From contig NZ_JAMPTM010000005.1 of NCBI RefSeq assembly GCF_025403375.1, forward strand, positions 1 through 64,000: 64,000 nt of DNA, given 5' to 3'. Of this stretch, positions 52,916 through 61,997 are shown one piece after another. Source of the stretch: Frankia gtarii (GTDB lineage: Bacteria > Actinomycetota > Actinomycetes > Frankiales > Frankiaceae). The notes beneath the pieces are model-generated. The model had not been told where the DNA came from. It saw only the letters and a list, made by a program, of their open reading frames with translations, and did not search any database. Positions within the stretch are counted from its first letter, which is position 1, and every line of letters begins with the position of its first letter. A program made the translations under genes and the position numbers.

Positions 52916-53539
52916 TCAGCGCGTGGCCGTCTCCACTGGCCACGCCGCCATCGCCACATCGACGACGGCGAGCAGGTCTGCCGCGTGAGCGCCGTCGCGT
53001 GCCTGTTGTGACATGCCCTGGAGTACTGCGCCCACGTACCGGGCGAGTGCCTCGGCGCGGGTCGCGGCGGGCAGCACCCCGGCGGCGATGTCGGTCACGA
53101 TCCGCTCGCGCAATGCCGCCGTGTTTGCCTCCCGACGTTCCCGTAGCAGCGCCTCGACGTCGGCCGACGCGGTGCCGCAGTTCACCGCGGCGCTCAGGAC
53201 GAGGCATCCGGGCGGGCGATCGGGCCGGGTGTACTCGACCGCCGCGGTTCGCAGCGCGCGGTGGACTCCGCGGCCCACCGTCTCCTCCGCCGCCAGCGCC
53301 CGGTCGAAGAAGGCGCCGTAGGAGCCGGTGTACGTGTCGACCACCTCGCGGAACAGGGAGCGTTTGTCCCCGAAGGCCGCGTACAGGCTCGGCGCGGCGA
53401 TGCCCATCCGCGCGGTCAGCTCCGCCATGGAGACGGCGTCGTACCCGCGCCGCCAGAACTCGAACATCGCCACCTCGAGCGCCCGTGCTCGGTCGAACGT
53501 GCGGCGTCTGCCCGGGCGGGGGAAGTCCGTCGTCGCCAT
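52916..53539 (-). CDS. TetR/AcrR family regulator
   Basis: 207 residues. The TetR HTH (residues 10-60: RALEVAMFEFWRRGYDAVSM, MGIAAPSLYAAFGDKRSLF) resembles the AcrR-type class that includes cysteine-containing redox sensors (VNCGTASADVEALL). Divergent from an SDR with two AT-rich AGCGATCGCT-type palindromes between them. Likely represses the SDR and itself. Confidence 0.93.
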   Translation of the reverse strand: MATTDFPRPGRRRTFDRARALEVAMFEFWRRGYDAVSMAELTARMGIAAPSLYAAFGDKRSLFREVVDTYTGSYGAFFDRALAAEETVGRGVHRALRTAAVEYTRPDRPPGCLVLSAAVNCGTASADVEALLRERREANTAALRERIVTDIAAGVLPAATRAEALARYVGAVLQGMSQQARDGAHAADLLAVVDVAMAAWPVETATR

Positions 53540-53551
53540 TGACTCATTCTA

Positions 53552-53563
53552 TAGCGATCGCTA
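53552..53563. promoter_or_regulatory. TetR operator candidate 1, TAGCGATCGCTA
   Basis: Perfect 12-bp palindrome within CTATAGCGATCGCTAAAG, immediately upstream of the TetR start codon. Confidence 0.72.
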
Positions 53564-53582
53564 AAGTTCTCCCCGAGATCTT

Positions 53583-53594
53583 TATCGATCGCTA
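53583..53594. promoter_or_regulatory. TetR operator candidate 2, TATCGATCGCTA
   Basis: One mismatch to the site at 53552 and displaced by 31 bp (three helical turns), sharing the GATCGCTAAAG side. Confidence 0.7.
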
Positions 53595-53627
53595 AAGATC
53601 TGACCCGGGACAGACGAGGGGAACGTG

Positions 53628-54395
53628 ATGGCACGTCTCGACGGCAGGACCGCGCTGGTCACAGGGGCCAGTCGGGGCATCGGGCGGTCGATCGCGCAAC
53701 GCCTGGCGGACGACGGCGCCCTGGTCGCCGTGCACTACGGCCGGGACGAGGCCGCGGCGGAGGAGACGGTCCGGCGCATCACCGAGGCAGGCGGCCGGGC
53801 CTTCACCGTCCGGGCCGACCTCGAGGTCCCCGACGCCGCCGGCACCCTCTGGGCGGCTTTCGATGCCGGGCTGGCCGAGACCCACGTGGCGCCCGGGGTG
53901 GACATACTGGTCAACAACGCCGGTATTTCGTCCTCCAGCGACCTGCCCGGCACCGCCGTCACGGAGTTCGACCGGGTCTTCGCGGTCAACATCCGGGCGC
54001 CCTTCTTCGTCATCCAGGAATCGCTGCCGCGGCTGCGTGACGGCGGGCGGATTATCAACATCTCCTCGGGAGTCACCCGGATCGCCGCCCCGGAGATGGT
54101 GACGTACGCGATGAGCAAGGGGGCCCTGAACACGCTGAGCCACAGTCTGGCGAAGGGGCTCGGCGCGCGCGGGATCACGGTCAACGCGGTTTCGCCCGGC
54201 ATCGTCGACGTGGACAGCAATGCGATGTGGCTGCGCGATGATCCCGACCAGCTTGCCCACTGGAGCTCCTTCTCCGCCTTCAACCGGGTCGGGCGGCCCG
54301 TCGACGTCGCCGACGTGGTGGCATTCATCGCCTCCGACGAAGCCCGCTGGATCACCGGCCAGATCATTGATGCCACCGGCGGGGCGCACCTGTGA
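53628..54395 (+). CDS. SDR family oxidoreductase
   Basis: 255-residue SDR: LVTGASRGIGRSIAQRL, ILVNNAGISSSSDL, Ser in IINISSGVTRIAAPEM and YAMSK, with WITGQIIDATGGAHL at the end. All catalytic residues present. Divergent from the TetR regulator at 52916 and convergent with another SDR. An in-frame GTG at 53625 is an alternative start. Confidence 0.93.
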   Translation: MARLDGRTALVTGASRGIGRSIAQRLADDGALVAVHYGRDEAAAEETVRRITEAGGRAFTVRADLEVPDAAGTLWAAFDAGLAETHVAPGVDILVNNAGISSSSDLPGTAVTEFDRVFAVNIRAPFFVIQESLPRLRDGGRIINISSGVTRIAAPEMVTYAMSKGALNTLSHSLAKGLGARGITVNAVSPGIVDVDSNAMWLRDDPDQLAHWSSFSAFNRVGRPVDVADVVAFIASDEARWITGQIIDATGGAHL

Positions 54396-54477
54396 CGCCC
54401 TCGCCGTCGTCGTCCCGGGTGGTTGTCTCCGCGTCGCTCTCGGGAACGCGACGCGGTCGGAATCCCGGACGATGACG

Positions 54478-55272
54478 TCAACTGGTCTGTCCGGTCGGCA
54501 TGATGGTGACCTGCTGCAGGTTGACGCGAGGCGGGAGCGCCGCGAGGAACAGGATGGTCTGCGCGACATCACCGGGCTGGAGCCATTCGATGGACTCCCG
54601 CGAACCGGCCAGCCAGTCGCGGGCCCCCTGGTCGGTGACGTGGTTTTGCAGCTCGGTGCCCACGATTCCGGGCAGGATCGCGCAGACGCGGACGTTTTTC
54701 GGGCCCAGCTCCGCGCGCAGGTGACGGGACAGGTGGCTGACGTAGGCCTTGGTCCCCGAGTAGACGGCGAATCCCGGGAAGAGGTTCTCCGCCGCGATCG
54801 AGCTGGTGTTGATGAGATCGGCAACGCCGCGACTGCCGGCCGCCTGGACCAACTGTGGGGTGAAGGCGCCGATGACGTTCATCAACCCGGTGACGTTCAG
54901 GTCTATCTGATGTTGCCACTGGCCGGCATGCCTCTGTTCGATCGGTGCGGGCAGCATGACGCCGGCGTTGTTGAAGACCAGGTCGGCGTCGCCCAGTTCG
55001 GCGCCGACGCGGTCCGCGGCGGCCTGTGCCGCGGCCGCGTCGGTGATGTCGGCCGCGACGGCGAGCGCGGTACCGCCGGTCTTCTCGATCCGGACGACCA
55101 GATCGTCGAGCCGGTCAGCGCGACGCGCCACCACGGCGACCCTGGCGCCCGACGAAGCGAGTAGCTCGGCGGTCGCTTCGCCGATGCCACTGGACGCGCC
55201 GATGATCACTGCGACGCGGCCGTCAAGAGGCTTGGCTGATATTTCGGCTGTTCCGGCTGTTCCGGGAGACAT
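54478..55272 (-). CDS. SDR family oxidoreductase
   Basis: 264-residue SDR: VIIGASSGIGEATAELLASS, VFNNAGVMLPAPIE, Ser in LINTSSIAAENLFPGF, YSGTK and AILPGIVGTELQNHV. The start at 55272 follows GGAAGGTG. Divergent from an MmyB-type regulator. Similar in layout to the SDR/MmyB pair at 33-35 kb. Confidence 0.93.
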   Translation of the reverse strand: MSPGTAGTAEISAKPLDGRVAVIIGASSGIGEATAELLASSGARVAVVARRADRLDDLVVRIEKTGGTALAVAADITDAAAAQAAADRVGAELGDADLVFNNAGVMLPAPIEQRHAGQWQHQIDLNVTGLMNVIGAFTPQLVQAAGSRGVADLINTSSIAAENLFPGFAVYSGTKAYVSHLSRHLRAELGPKNVRVCAILPGIVGTELQNHVTDQGARDWLAGSRESIEWLQPGDVAQTILFLAALPPRVNLQQVTIMPTGQTS

Positions 55273-55476
55273 GAATGGCACCTTCCGTTCGAAGTCGGAC
55301 GCGGCGGATGGGAATCGGCACCGCCGAGGGCTCGGGTAGCGGTGCCGCGACCGCCACATCCATCTGACCTCCGCGCCGGTCCCCGCGGAGCAGCGCGGCT
55401 GGCCCTGCCGAGGCAGGTACTGGCAGGGCTATCCGACTTCCGGCGAGCCGCCTGAGACCAGTCCAGACTTGGACAC

Positions 55477-56370
55477 ATGGACCGCGGCGCCGAGATCGCC
55501 AACCTGCTGCGCAGCCGCCGGGCCCGGCTGAGCCCTGACCAGGTCGGACTACCCGGCGACGGTCGGGTCCGTCGGGTCTCCGGCCTGCGTCGTGACGAGG
55601 TCGCGCGGTTGGCCGGGATCAGTACCGAGTACTACACCCGCCTCGAACAGGGCCGAGCGATCAACCCGTCACAAGAGGTGATCGAGGCGCTTGCGTGTGC
55701 GCTGTGCCTGGACTCCAGCGAGCGCGAACACCTGGCCGACCTGTTCGCCCGGCCGGCCATCACCCGGCGTGCCCCGAACGGTGTCCAACGTGTCCGCCCG
55801 GGTCTGTACCTGTTGCTTCAGACGCTGGAACACGTCCCCGCGTTCGTCGTGGGCCGGCGTACCGACATTCTCGCCTCGAATCGCCTGGCCCGGGGGATAC
55901 TCACCGACTTCGAGGCGCTGCCGGCGGCGCGCCGCAACCTCGCCCGCTACTACCTGCTGGACCCGGAGGCCCGGCGACGCACCGGCGACTGGCAGCGGGT
56001 GGCGGCCGAGACCGTCGCCATGCTCCGACTTGAGGCTGGGCGCTACCCCGGCGACCGTCGACTCGCCGATCTCATCGGCGAACTCACCGTGGGCTCGCCC
56101 GAGTTTCCGGGCTGGTGGAACGACCACCGCGTGCTGCGCCGTACGCATGGCGCCAAGCACTACTGTCATCCGCTCGTGGGGGACCTGCACTTCTCCTACG
56201 AGTCGCTGCGGCTTCCGGATGATCCGGACCAGACCCTGTGCGTGTACGCCGTCGAGCCGGGCTCGCCGACCCAGCGCGCGCTCCAGCTCCTCGCGAGCTG
56301 GACCACTTCGCGGCTGGAGGCGGCGCCGCCTCGGCCGGCCGCCGCCCGTCCGTCTACATCCACGGATTGA
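55477..56370 (+). CDS. XRE regulator with MmyB-like ligand domain
   Basis: 297 residues with an N-terminal HTH (RRVSGLRRDEVARLAGISTE, RLEQGRAINPS) and an MmyB-like domain (FVVGRRTDILASNRLARGIL, HRVLRRTHGAKHYCHPLVGD, LHFSYESLRLPDDPDQ). Probably regulates the divergent SDR at 54478. Its end overlaps the convergent AraC gene by 17 bases. Confidence 0.93.
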   Translation: MDRGAEIANLLRSRRARLSPDQVGLPGDGRVRRVSGLRRDEVARLAGISTEYYTRLEQGRAINPSQEVIEALACALCLDSSEREHLADLFARPAITRRAPNGVQRVRPGLYLLLQTLEHVPAFVVGRRTDILASNRLARGILTDFEALPAARRNLARYYLLDPEARRRTGDWQRVAAETVAMLRLEAGRYPGDRRLADLIGELTVGSPEFPGWWNDHRVLRRTHGAKHYCHPLVGDLHFSYESLRLPDDPDQTLCVYAVEPGSPTQRALQLLASWTTSRLEAAPPRPAAARPSTSTD

Positions 56371-57334
56371 GACGCCCTACGTGCGGGTTTTTCACCGCCG
56401 CGGGTTTCTCCGCAAAACCGGGCACCGGCCCATGGGAGTACCTGCGCCGCCATGCGCCCGGCGCCTTCCCGGTGGCGCGCCTGAAATAGGCGGTGAAGTT
56501 GGCCGGGTCGTCGAATCCCAGCCGTTGCGCGCAGCGCGCCACGCTCAGGTCGGAGTGCGCGAGCAGGCGTTTCGCCTCCAGCACCAGGCGCTGATCGATG
56601 TACGCCTTCGACGAGATCCCGGCGGCGCGGTGGGTCGCCCGAGACAGGGTACGAGCGTCGTACCCCAGCAGGTGCGCATAGTGACGCACCGAGCGGTGGC
56701 GTGGGAAATCCGCCTCGACCGCGTCGCGAAACGCACGGAAGACCGGGTCGCCGTCGCCCTGCCCAGGACCGCGGTGCAGGCCTGACTCGCCGGCGCACCG
56801 CAGCAACAGAACGGCAAGCAGGGCCTGAGGGATGGGAGGGGTGTGCGCAGCCGCCCCGTGCAGCCCCGCCGTCGCCTCGAGCGCGGTGGATTCGGCGCAC
56901 TCGGCTGCGGCGGATGCCAGTTCGGCGCGCAGATGATCCGCCGCCCACCACACCAGGGACCGGCGGGCCGGGGACACCAACCAGGCCGGCGGGCCGAACG
57001 GATCAGCGGCGATCCGGGCCGCTGCCGGCTCCCGGACCGCGGTGGCTGTGAACAGCACGAGGTCGCCGGTCACGCGATCGACGTCGGGCCACTGGTGTAC
57101 CTGGCCGGGACGGACCCAGACCACACTGCCGGGCTCGAGGCCACCCTCGACGAAGTCGACGCAGTAGCGGCCGGTTCCGGCGCGGACGACCGCCACCACA
57201 TGGAAGTCGGGGCGCACCGGGGCCGCCCGCATCTGGCGGTCGGCCATCCGCCGCAGGTTGGCGAACTCCATCAGCTCGATGGACCAGCGAGAGCCGCCAG
57301 GATGCGCAAACTCCACTTGTCGGATCGGAACCAT
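56354..57334 (-). CDS. AraC family regulator
   Basis: 326 residues: an N-terminal cupin-like ligand domain (GRYCVDFVEGGLEPGSVVWV, RPGQVHQWPDVD), a helical linker, and two C-terminal HTH motifs (HRSVRHYAHLLGYDARTLSR, GFDDPANFTAYFRRATGKAP). The start at 57334 is chosen over an extension of 48 residues. Divergent from an alpha/beta hydrolase, which it probably controls. Confidence 0.92.
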   Translation of the reverse strand: MVPIRQVEFAHPGGSRWSIELMEFANLRRMADRQMRAAPVRPDFHVVAVVRAGTGRYCVDFVEGGLEPGSVVWVRPGQVHQWPDVDRVTGDLVLFTATAVREPAAARIAADPFGPPAWLVSPARRSLVWWAADHLRAELASAAAECAESTALEATAGLHGAAAHTPPIPQALLAVLLLRCAGESGLHRGPGQGDGDPVFRAFRDAVEADFPRHRSVRHYAHLLGYDARTLSRATHRAAGISSKAYIDQRLVLEAKRLLAHSDLSVARCAQRLGFDDPANFTAYFRRATGKAPGAWRRRYSHGPVPGFAEKPAAVKNPHVGRLNPWM

Positions 57335-57455
57335 TGTCCGATTTCTACCAACGCCTGACCGCTGCTGGCAATGCCGAGCGGGGAGGTCCGGTCGTAGTTT
57401 CTCCTGAGCCACCAGCGTTTCGTGCAATGGCGCGCCCAACACCGAAGGAATGATC

Positions 57456-58277
57456 GTGTCAATCCTCACCATCGGCACCGTGCCCGTGGCCGGCGGCTCC
57501 CTGGTCGTCCACCGGCGTCGCGCAGCCGGCCCGGCACTGCTGTTCCTGCACTACTGGGGCGGCTCCGCCCGTACCTGGGACCGGGTGATCGGCCAGCTCG
57601 GCGCCCTGGACACCGCGGCCTACGACCAGCGAGGCTGGGGCACGGCGTCCTCGCTCGCCGGGCCGTACTCGCTTGATCAGCTTGCGTCGGACGTCGATAC
57701 CGTCGTCGCCCGGGAAGGTCTGGATCGCGTCGTTCTGGTCGGGCATTCGATGGGTGGCAAGATCGCGCAGATCGTCGCCGGGCGCCGGCCCGCATACCTG
57801 GCCGGCCTGGTCCTCGTCGCACCCGCTCCGCCGCGCCCGCCGGCTCACGTGACCGATGAGTACCAGCGGCGGTTGGCACATGCGTACGACTCGGCGGAAT
57901 CTGTCGAGTTCTCGATCGAGAACGTCCTCACCCACTCGCGGCTGTCCGAAGAACTTCGCCGGCAGGTGCTCCACGACAGTCTGGACAGCACCCCGGCGGC
58001 GCGGGCAGCCTGGCCGCTCGAGGGCATCGTGGCCGATGTCTCGACCTCGACCAAGGCGATCACGGTGCCCACCGTCGTCATCGCCGGGGAGTACGACCAG
58101 GTCGAGCCGCCGGTCGTCCTGGAGGATCTGCTGACGCCGGCCCTCGCGAGGGTTCGGCTGACGGTCATCCCGGGGGTGGGGCATCTGCTGCCGCTGGAGG
58201 CACCGGCCGCTGTCGTCGAGGAGATCCGCCGCTTCATCGAGAATGAGCTCCCTGGCCAGCCGACGTTGCCGGCATAA
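57456..58277 (+). CDS. Alpha/beta hydrolase
   Basis: About 273 residues: LLFLHYWGGSARTWDRVIGQ (oxyanion region, HYWGG instead of HGxGG), nucleophile GHSMGGKIAQIVAGRRP, Asp in IAGEYDQVEPP and His in PGVGHLLPLEAP. The GTG at 57456 is preferred over the ATG two codons earlier because AAGGA sits at proper spacing. Divergent from the AraC regulator. Confidence 0.9.
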   Translation: MSILTIGTVPVAGGSLVVHRRRAAGPALLFLHYWGGSARTWDRVIGQLGALDTAAYDQRGWGTASSLAGPYSLDQLASDVDTVVAREGLDRVVLVGHSMGGKIAQIVAGRRPAYLAGLVLVAPAPPRPPAHVTDEYQRRLAHAYDSAESVEFSIENVLTHSRLSEELRRQVLHDSLDSTPAARAAWPLEGIVADVSTSTKAITVPTVVIAGEYDQVEPPVVLEDLLTPALARVRLTVIPGVGHLLPLEAPAAVVEEIRRFIENELPGQPTLPA

Positions 58278-58432
58278 ACAGGCTCCGTCGCCCGAGCCTG
58301 AGCATTCATGGTGCCACGTTCCACTTAAGTGACCACATGAACCGGGCTTGCGTGTGGCTGCCGGAATGGAGACCCACCGCGAGCGATCGCGCCGGCGTTT
58401 GACGAGCCGGAGCCCGCTGCTGCCGTTTCCGG

Positions 58433-59041
58433 TCAGAGTGTGCCGAATCCTTGTTGCAGGCGGGCTAGGGCGTCGTCGATCGCAACGACCGGGTCCCGAT
58501 GCGGCGAGGACGGCGTGGGTCGCCGGGACGCGGCGAGTTGGCTGATCATCAGGATGCCGATGATGGCGCTGCTGACCGCGATGACGTCTGGGTCGTCCGC
58601 CTCGCGTCTGGAACGTTCTGCCACGGCCACGGTGAACTCGTGCGTGGCGGAGGTGAGGTGATCCAGGTGCGCCGCGCGGACCTCGGGTATCGCGGTGATG
58701 AGATCGGTGCGGTGCTGCTCCAGGGCACGCTGGTCGGGGCTCAGGGTGGCGTAGCCGGCGCGTAGCGCCTCGCGGAAGGCCGTGATGACGCCCTCGCCCG
58801 CCGGCCGGGCGCGGAAGTGGACCAGCAGGTCGTAGTCGGCGGCGTCCCACAGGACCATGTCGGGCTTGGTCGGGAAGTGGCGAAAGCAGGTCCGCGCCGC
58901 GACCCCGACCTCTTCGGCGATCATGCTGACTGTGGTCTCGGCATATCCTCGTTCGGCGAACAGTCGCAGCGCGGTCGCCTGGATCGTCTGCTTGAGCGCG
59001 ATGGTCTGCTTCTGGTTCCACGACGGCCGCTCCTGCGACAA
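58433..59041 (-). CDS. TetR/AcrR family regulator
   Basis: 202 residues with an HTH (TALRLFAERGYAETTVSMIA, GVAARTCFRHFPTKPDMVL) and a helical effector domain. Its start codon directly follows the MFS transporter stop, so transporter and regulator form one transcript and the regulator likely autorepresses through the site upstream of the transporter. The last codons and 3' flank are duplicated at 46474-46559. Confidence 0.92.
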   Translation of the reverse strand: MSQERPSWNQKQTIALKQTIQATALRLFAERGYAETTVSMIAEEVGVAARTCFRHFPTKPDMVLWDAADYDLLVHFRARPAGEGVITAFREALRAGYATLSPDQRALEQHRTDLITAIPEVRAAHLDHLTSATHEFTVAVAERSRREADDPDVIAVSSAIIGILMISQLAASRRPTPSSPHRDPVVAIDDALARLQQGFGTL

Positions 59042-60715
59042 TTACTCGCTCCCTTCGACAACGGTGTCAGCGCGTGCTGTGTCGATCATTGCCTCGCCAC
59101 CCGCCCGGCTGACCGGCTGCGACGCGCCGGCGGCAATGCTGGCGGTTTCGACAGCGTCGCCTTCAGTGCCGGGGCCGGCGGCTTCCGCCCCGGCGATGGT
59201 TGCCCGACGTGGGAACAGCGCCAGCGCCAGAAGCGCCCCGGTGAACGCTATCCCGCCGCAGACGAGCAAGGCGGTGTCGATGCCGTCGACGAACGCCGAG
59301 CGGACGTCGGCAAGCAGGGCTGGCGAGTGGAGCTGGTGGGCCAGCGCGGTGCCGTCGAAGACCCCGCCGCGCACGACACCGGTCTGGATCGGGGTGAGTC
59401 CGGTCATCGCCGGGGTGATATCGAGGTTGGCACGGTAGCTGGCGAGTGCGGTGATGCCGAGTATCGCGGCACCGAACGGGCTACCGGCATCCTGCAACGC
59501 CTGGATGAGGGCCGAGGCCACACCGGCCCGGGCGACGGGGATGCGCCCGAGCGCGGCGGCGGTGGCCGTGGCGAGGACCGCACCGATCCCGGCGCCGGTG
59601 ATCGAGGTCCAGGCGGACACGAACCCGAAACCGCTGCCGGTGCTCGTCTCGGACCCGAGTATCAGGCCGGCACCCAGCACGGCGAAGCCGCCGACGAGTA
59701 CCACCTTCGCGCCCATCGCCTTCGTGAGTGGCTCGGCACCGATCGCGCCGACGGCGAGCCCGCCGAGCAGCGGGAGTAGGCGTAGGCCGGAGCCGATGGT
59801 GTCCACGCCGAGCACGGCCTGGAAATACTGCGGCAGGGTGAACACCACCCCGATCATCACCAGCGAGCACAGGAAGGCCAGGACCGTGCCCCAGACGTAG
59901 TCGGGGATGCGGAACAGGCCGACGTCGACGAGCGGCTCCCGCGCCCGATTCGACATCGGCGCCGCGGGCGGGCCGGGGGTGAGGCGACGCTGCCAGAGCG
60001 CGAAAACGATCAGCAGTAGGGCGCCGGCCAGCAGCGCGGAGATCACGAACATCGAACCCCAACCACGGGTGCCCGCCTCGGCGAACCCGTAGACCAGCCC
60101 GGCCAGTCCGGCACCGAACAGAGTCATCCCCACGAGATCGAGCCGGCCCCGGTGTGACCCCCGGGACTCTGGCACCAGCGCCACCACCACGACCAGCGCG
60201 ATGACCACGACCGGCACGTTGATGAGGAAGACCCAGCCCCACCAGAACCGGTCGAGCAGCCAGCCGCCAAGGATCGGTCCGGTCGGCAGGGCCAGGAAGT
60301 TCACGGCCGCCCACACGCCAACCGCCCGGGAACGCTCGTCCTCGGCGAACATCACCGTGACTGCCGACATGGCCATCACCACGATGCCGGCCCCGGCGAT
60401 TCCGCCCACTGCGCGTGCGGCGATGAACATGGCCGCCGAACCTGACCAGGCGGCCCAGGCCGAGGCGGCCCCGAAGGCGGCGAGGGAGGCGATCATCACC
60501 CGGCGCCGCCCGTACCGGTCGCCCAGCGACCCCAGTGGCAGCATCGCCGCGGCCCAGGTCAGCAGGTACGCCGACGAGAACCACACCAGATCCGTGGCCG
60601 AGGCATGCAGCTTCACCGCAAGCGTCGGTAGCGCCACCGCCAGCACCGTCCCGTCCACGCCGACGGCGAAGACGGCCACCGCGACGCCGGCCAGTGCCAA
60701 CCACTTCCGATCCAT
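59042..60715 (-). CDS. MFS drug-efflux transporter, DHA2 (14-TMS) family
   Basis: 557 residues with about 14 membrane helices. Motif A is LGSLGDRYGRRRVMIASL and motif C-like sequence is VNFLALPTGPILGGWLLDRF. The N-terminus VDGTVLAVALPTLAVKLHAS is typical of EmrB/QacA exporters. The start at 60715 has a GAGGGGGCGGG site; an ATG six codons upstream is possible. Co-transcribed with the TetR gene. Substrate unknown. Confidence 0.94.
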   Translation of the reverse strand: MDRKWLALAGVAVAVFAVGVDGTVLAVALPTLAVKLHASATDLVWFSSAYLLTWAAAMLPLGSLGDRYGRRRVMIASLAAFGAASAWAAWSGSAAMFIAARAVGGIAGAGIVVMAMSAVTVMFAEDERSRAVGVWAAVNFLALPTGPILGGWLLDRFWWGWVFLINVPVVVIALVVVVALVPESRGSHRGRLDLVGMTLFGAGLAGLVYGFAEAGTRGWGSMFVISALLAGALLLIVFALWQRRLTPGPPAAPMSNRAREPLVDVGLFRIPDYVWGTVLAFLCSLVMIGVVFTLPQYFQAVLGVDTIGSGLRLLPLLGGLAVGAIGAEPLTKAMGAKVVLVGGFAVLGAGLILGSETSTGSGFGFVSAWTSITGAGIGAVLATATAAALGRIPVARAGVASALIQALQDAGSPFGAAILGITALASYRANLDITPAMTGLTPIQTGVVRGGVFDGTALAHQLHSPALLADVRSAFVDGIDTALLVCGGIAFTGALLALALFPRRATIAGAEAAGPGTEGDAVETASIAAGASQPVSRAGGEAMIDTARADTVVEGSE

Positions 60716-60745
60716 CCCGCCCCCTCTTGTCATTCAATGCGTGTG

Positions 60746-60760
60746 TGTCAGTGAGTGACA
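60746..60760. promoter_or_regulatory. TetR operator candidate, TGTCA-N5-TGACA
   Basis: Palindrome 31 bases upstream of the MFS start, in an AT-richer stretch with further TGACA half-sites near 60774 and 60792. Likely target of the co-transcribed TetR protein. Confidence 0.6.
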
Positions 60761-60876
60761 TTAACACAGCAGATGACAATTAGGCAGAAAGTGACAAATG
60801 ATCGCGATCACCATGATCACGGCAGTCTGACCGGCGGCTTGCCGGCCGCCGCGGCGCGGTCGGCTACGGTGATGTC

Positions 60877-61443
60877 GTGGGACTGCACCTGAGTCAGATC
60901 GATGCGGCGGACGAGCTGCTGACCAACGATCCCTTGGCGCTGCTGATCGGGATGGTGCTCGATCAGCAGATCCCGCTGGAGCGGGCGTTCGCGGCGCCGC
61001 TGGAGCTGACGCGGCGGCTTGGGCGTGGGTTGGACGCAGCGGATCTTGCGGCGATGGACCCGGAGGAACTGGCGGCGGTGTTCTCCGTCCAGCCGGCGCT
61101 GCACCGGTTCCCCGCCGCGATGGCGCAGCGGACGCAGAAGCTCTCCCGGATCGTCATCGACAGCTACGGCGGTGACGCTGCCGGGGTGTGGACAACTGCA
61201 ACTGACGGCCGGCAGCTGTTCAAGCAGGTCGCGGCGCTGCCCGGGTTCGGCGAGCAGAAGGCCAGGATCTTCGTGGCCCTGCTTGGCAAGCAGCTCGGCG
61301 TGACCCCGCCGGGCTGGCGCGAGGCGTGCGCCCCGTTCGGTGAGGATGGCAGCTACCGCTCGGTTGCCGACATCACCAGCCCCGAGTCCCGCAGCAAGGT
61401 CCGCGACTACAAGAAGGCGATGAAGGCCGCCGCCAAGGCGTAG
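60877..61443 (+). CDS. HhH-GPD-type base-excision DNA repair protein (intact copy)
   Basis: 188 residues of the small HhH-GPD family: LLTNDPLALLIGMVLDQQIP at the N-terminus, the helix-hairpin-helix AALPGFGEQKARIFVALLGK, and a Lys-rich C-terminus. Length matches the uncharacterised actinobacterial group. Related glycosylases excise damaged bases. The 5' 90 bases recur as truncated direct repeats at 45463, 46396, 50249 and 52758. Followed by fragments of VapC and HAD-like genes. Confidence 0.92.
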   Translation: MGLHLSQIDAADELLTNDPLALLIGMVLDQQIPLERAFAAPLELTRRLGRGLDAADLAAMDPEELAAVFSVQPALHRFPAAMAQRTQKLSRIVIDSYGGDAAGVWTTATDGRQLFKQVAALPGFGEQKARIFVALLGKQLGVTPPGWREACAPFGEDGSYRSVADITSPESRSKVRDYKKAMKAAAKA

Positions 61444-61517
61444 GCGCCCTGATCGTCGGTATCGCGCTATCCCGAGTCGCTGGTCTTCGACGTCACGCCC
61501 GGAGGGGCAGCCTTTTT

Positions 61518-61712
61518 CTAGATCGCCACAATCGTGATGAGATCTTCGAGGCCGGCAAGGTCGGCGGCGTTGCGGGTGTAGATGCTGGCCCCGTGGGCGT
61601 GCGCCGTCGCCGCGATCAGCAGGTCCATCGTCCGTGCCCGTGGCTGGCGGCCGATTTCGACGACTCGGGCGGCCAGTCGTCCATAGCTGTCGGCGCGCCG
61701 TCTCGGTGTCGG
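61518..61712 (-). pseudogene. VapC (PIN domain) C-terminal fragment
   Basis: The frame reads YGRLAARVVEIGRQPRARTM, DLLIAATAHAHGASIYTRNA and ends with DLITIVAI, the C-terminal half of a VapC toxin with two of the acidic residues. The N-terminal half with the first Asp is missing and no antitoxin is present. Confidence 0.85.
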
Positions 61713-61923
61713 CGCGGTCAATATCCGAAACGACGCAGGTAGGGCATGCGATCTTATCCAGGAAAACCGCGGCTTCACGAAAGAAAGCCGGCTGCTGGCA
61801 GCAGGCGAACAGCCGCCTGCTCAGGGTTTCCCCGGCGGCCGCCGATCTGAAGGATCGGATCATTTCCTGAAGGGACCGGCATTCCAGGGCCCGCTGGGTG
61901 ATCACCGCAGGTCGCGGACCCAT
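61703..61923 (-). pseudogene. Possible HAD-type hydrolase internal fragment
   Basis: A different reverse frame reads PAFFREAAVFLDKIACPTCV then VSDIDRADTETARRQL, resembling the region around motif II of HAD phosphatases (strand followed by V-S-D). It is cut off at the VapC fragment and no catalytic DxD motif is seen. The assignment is tentative. Confidence 0.35.
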
Positions 61924-61997
61924 GTGCGGAAGGCGGGACTAGCGGCTGATTTCGACCGGCCGAGAGGCCACACCCGCGCGATCGGTCCTGCGATCGG

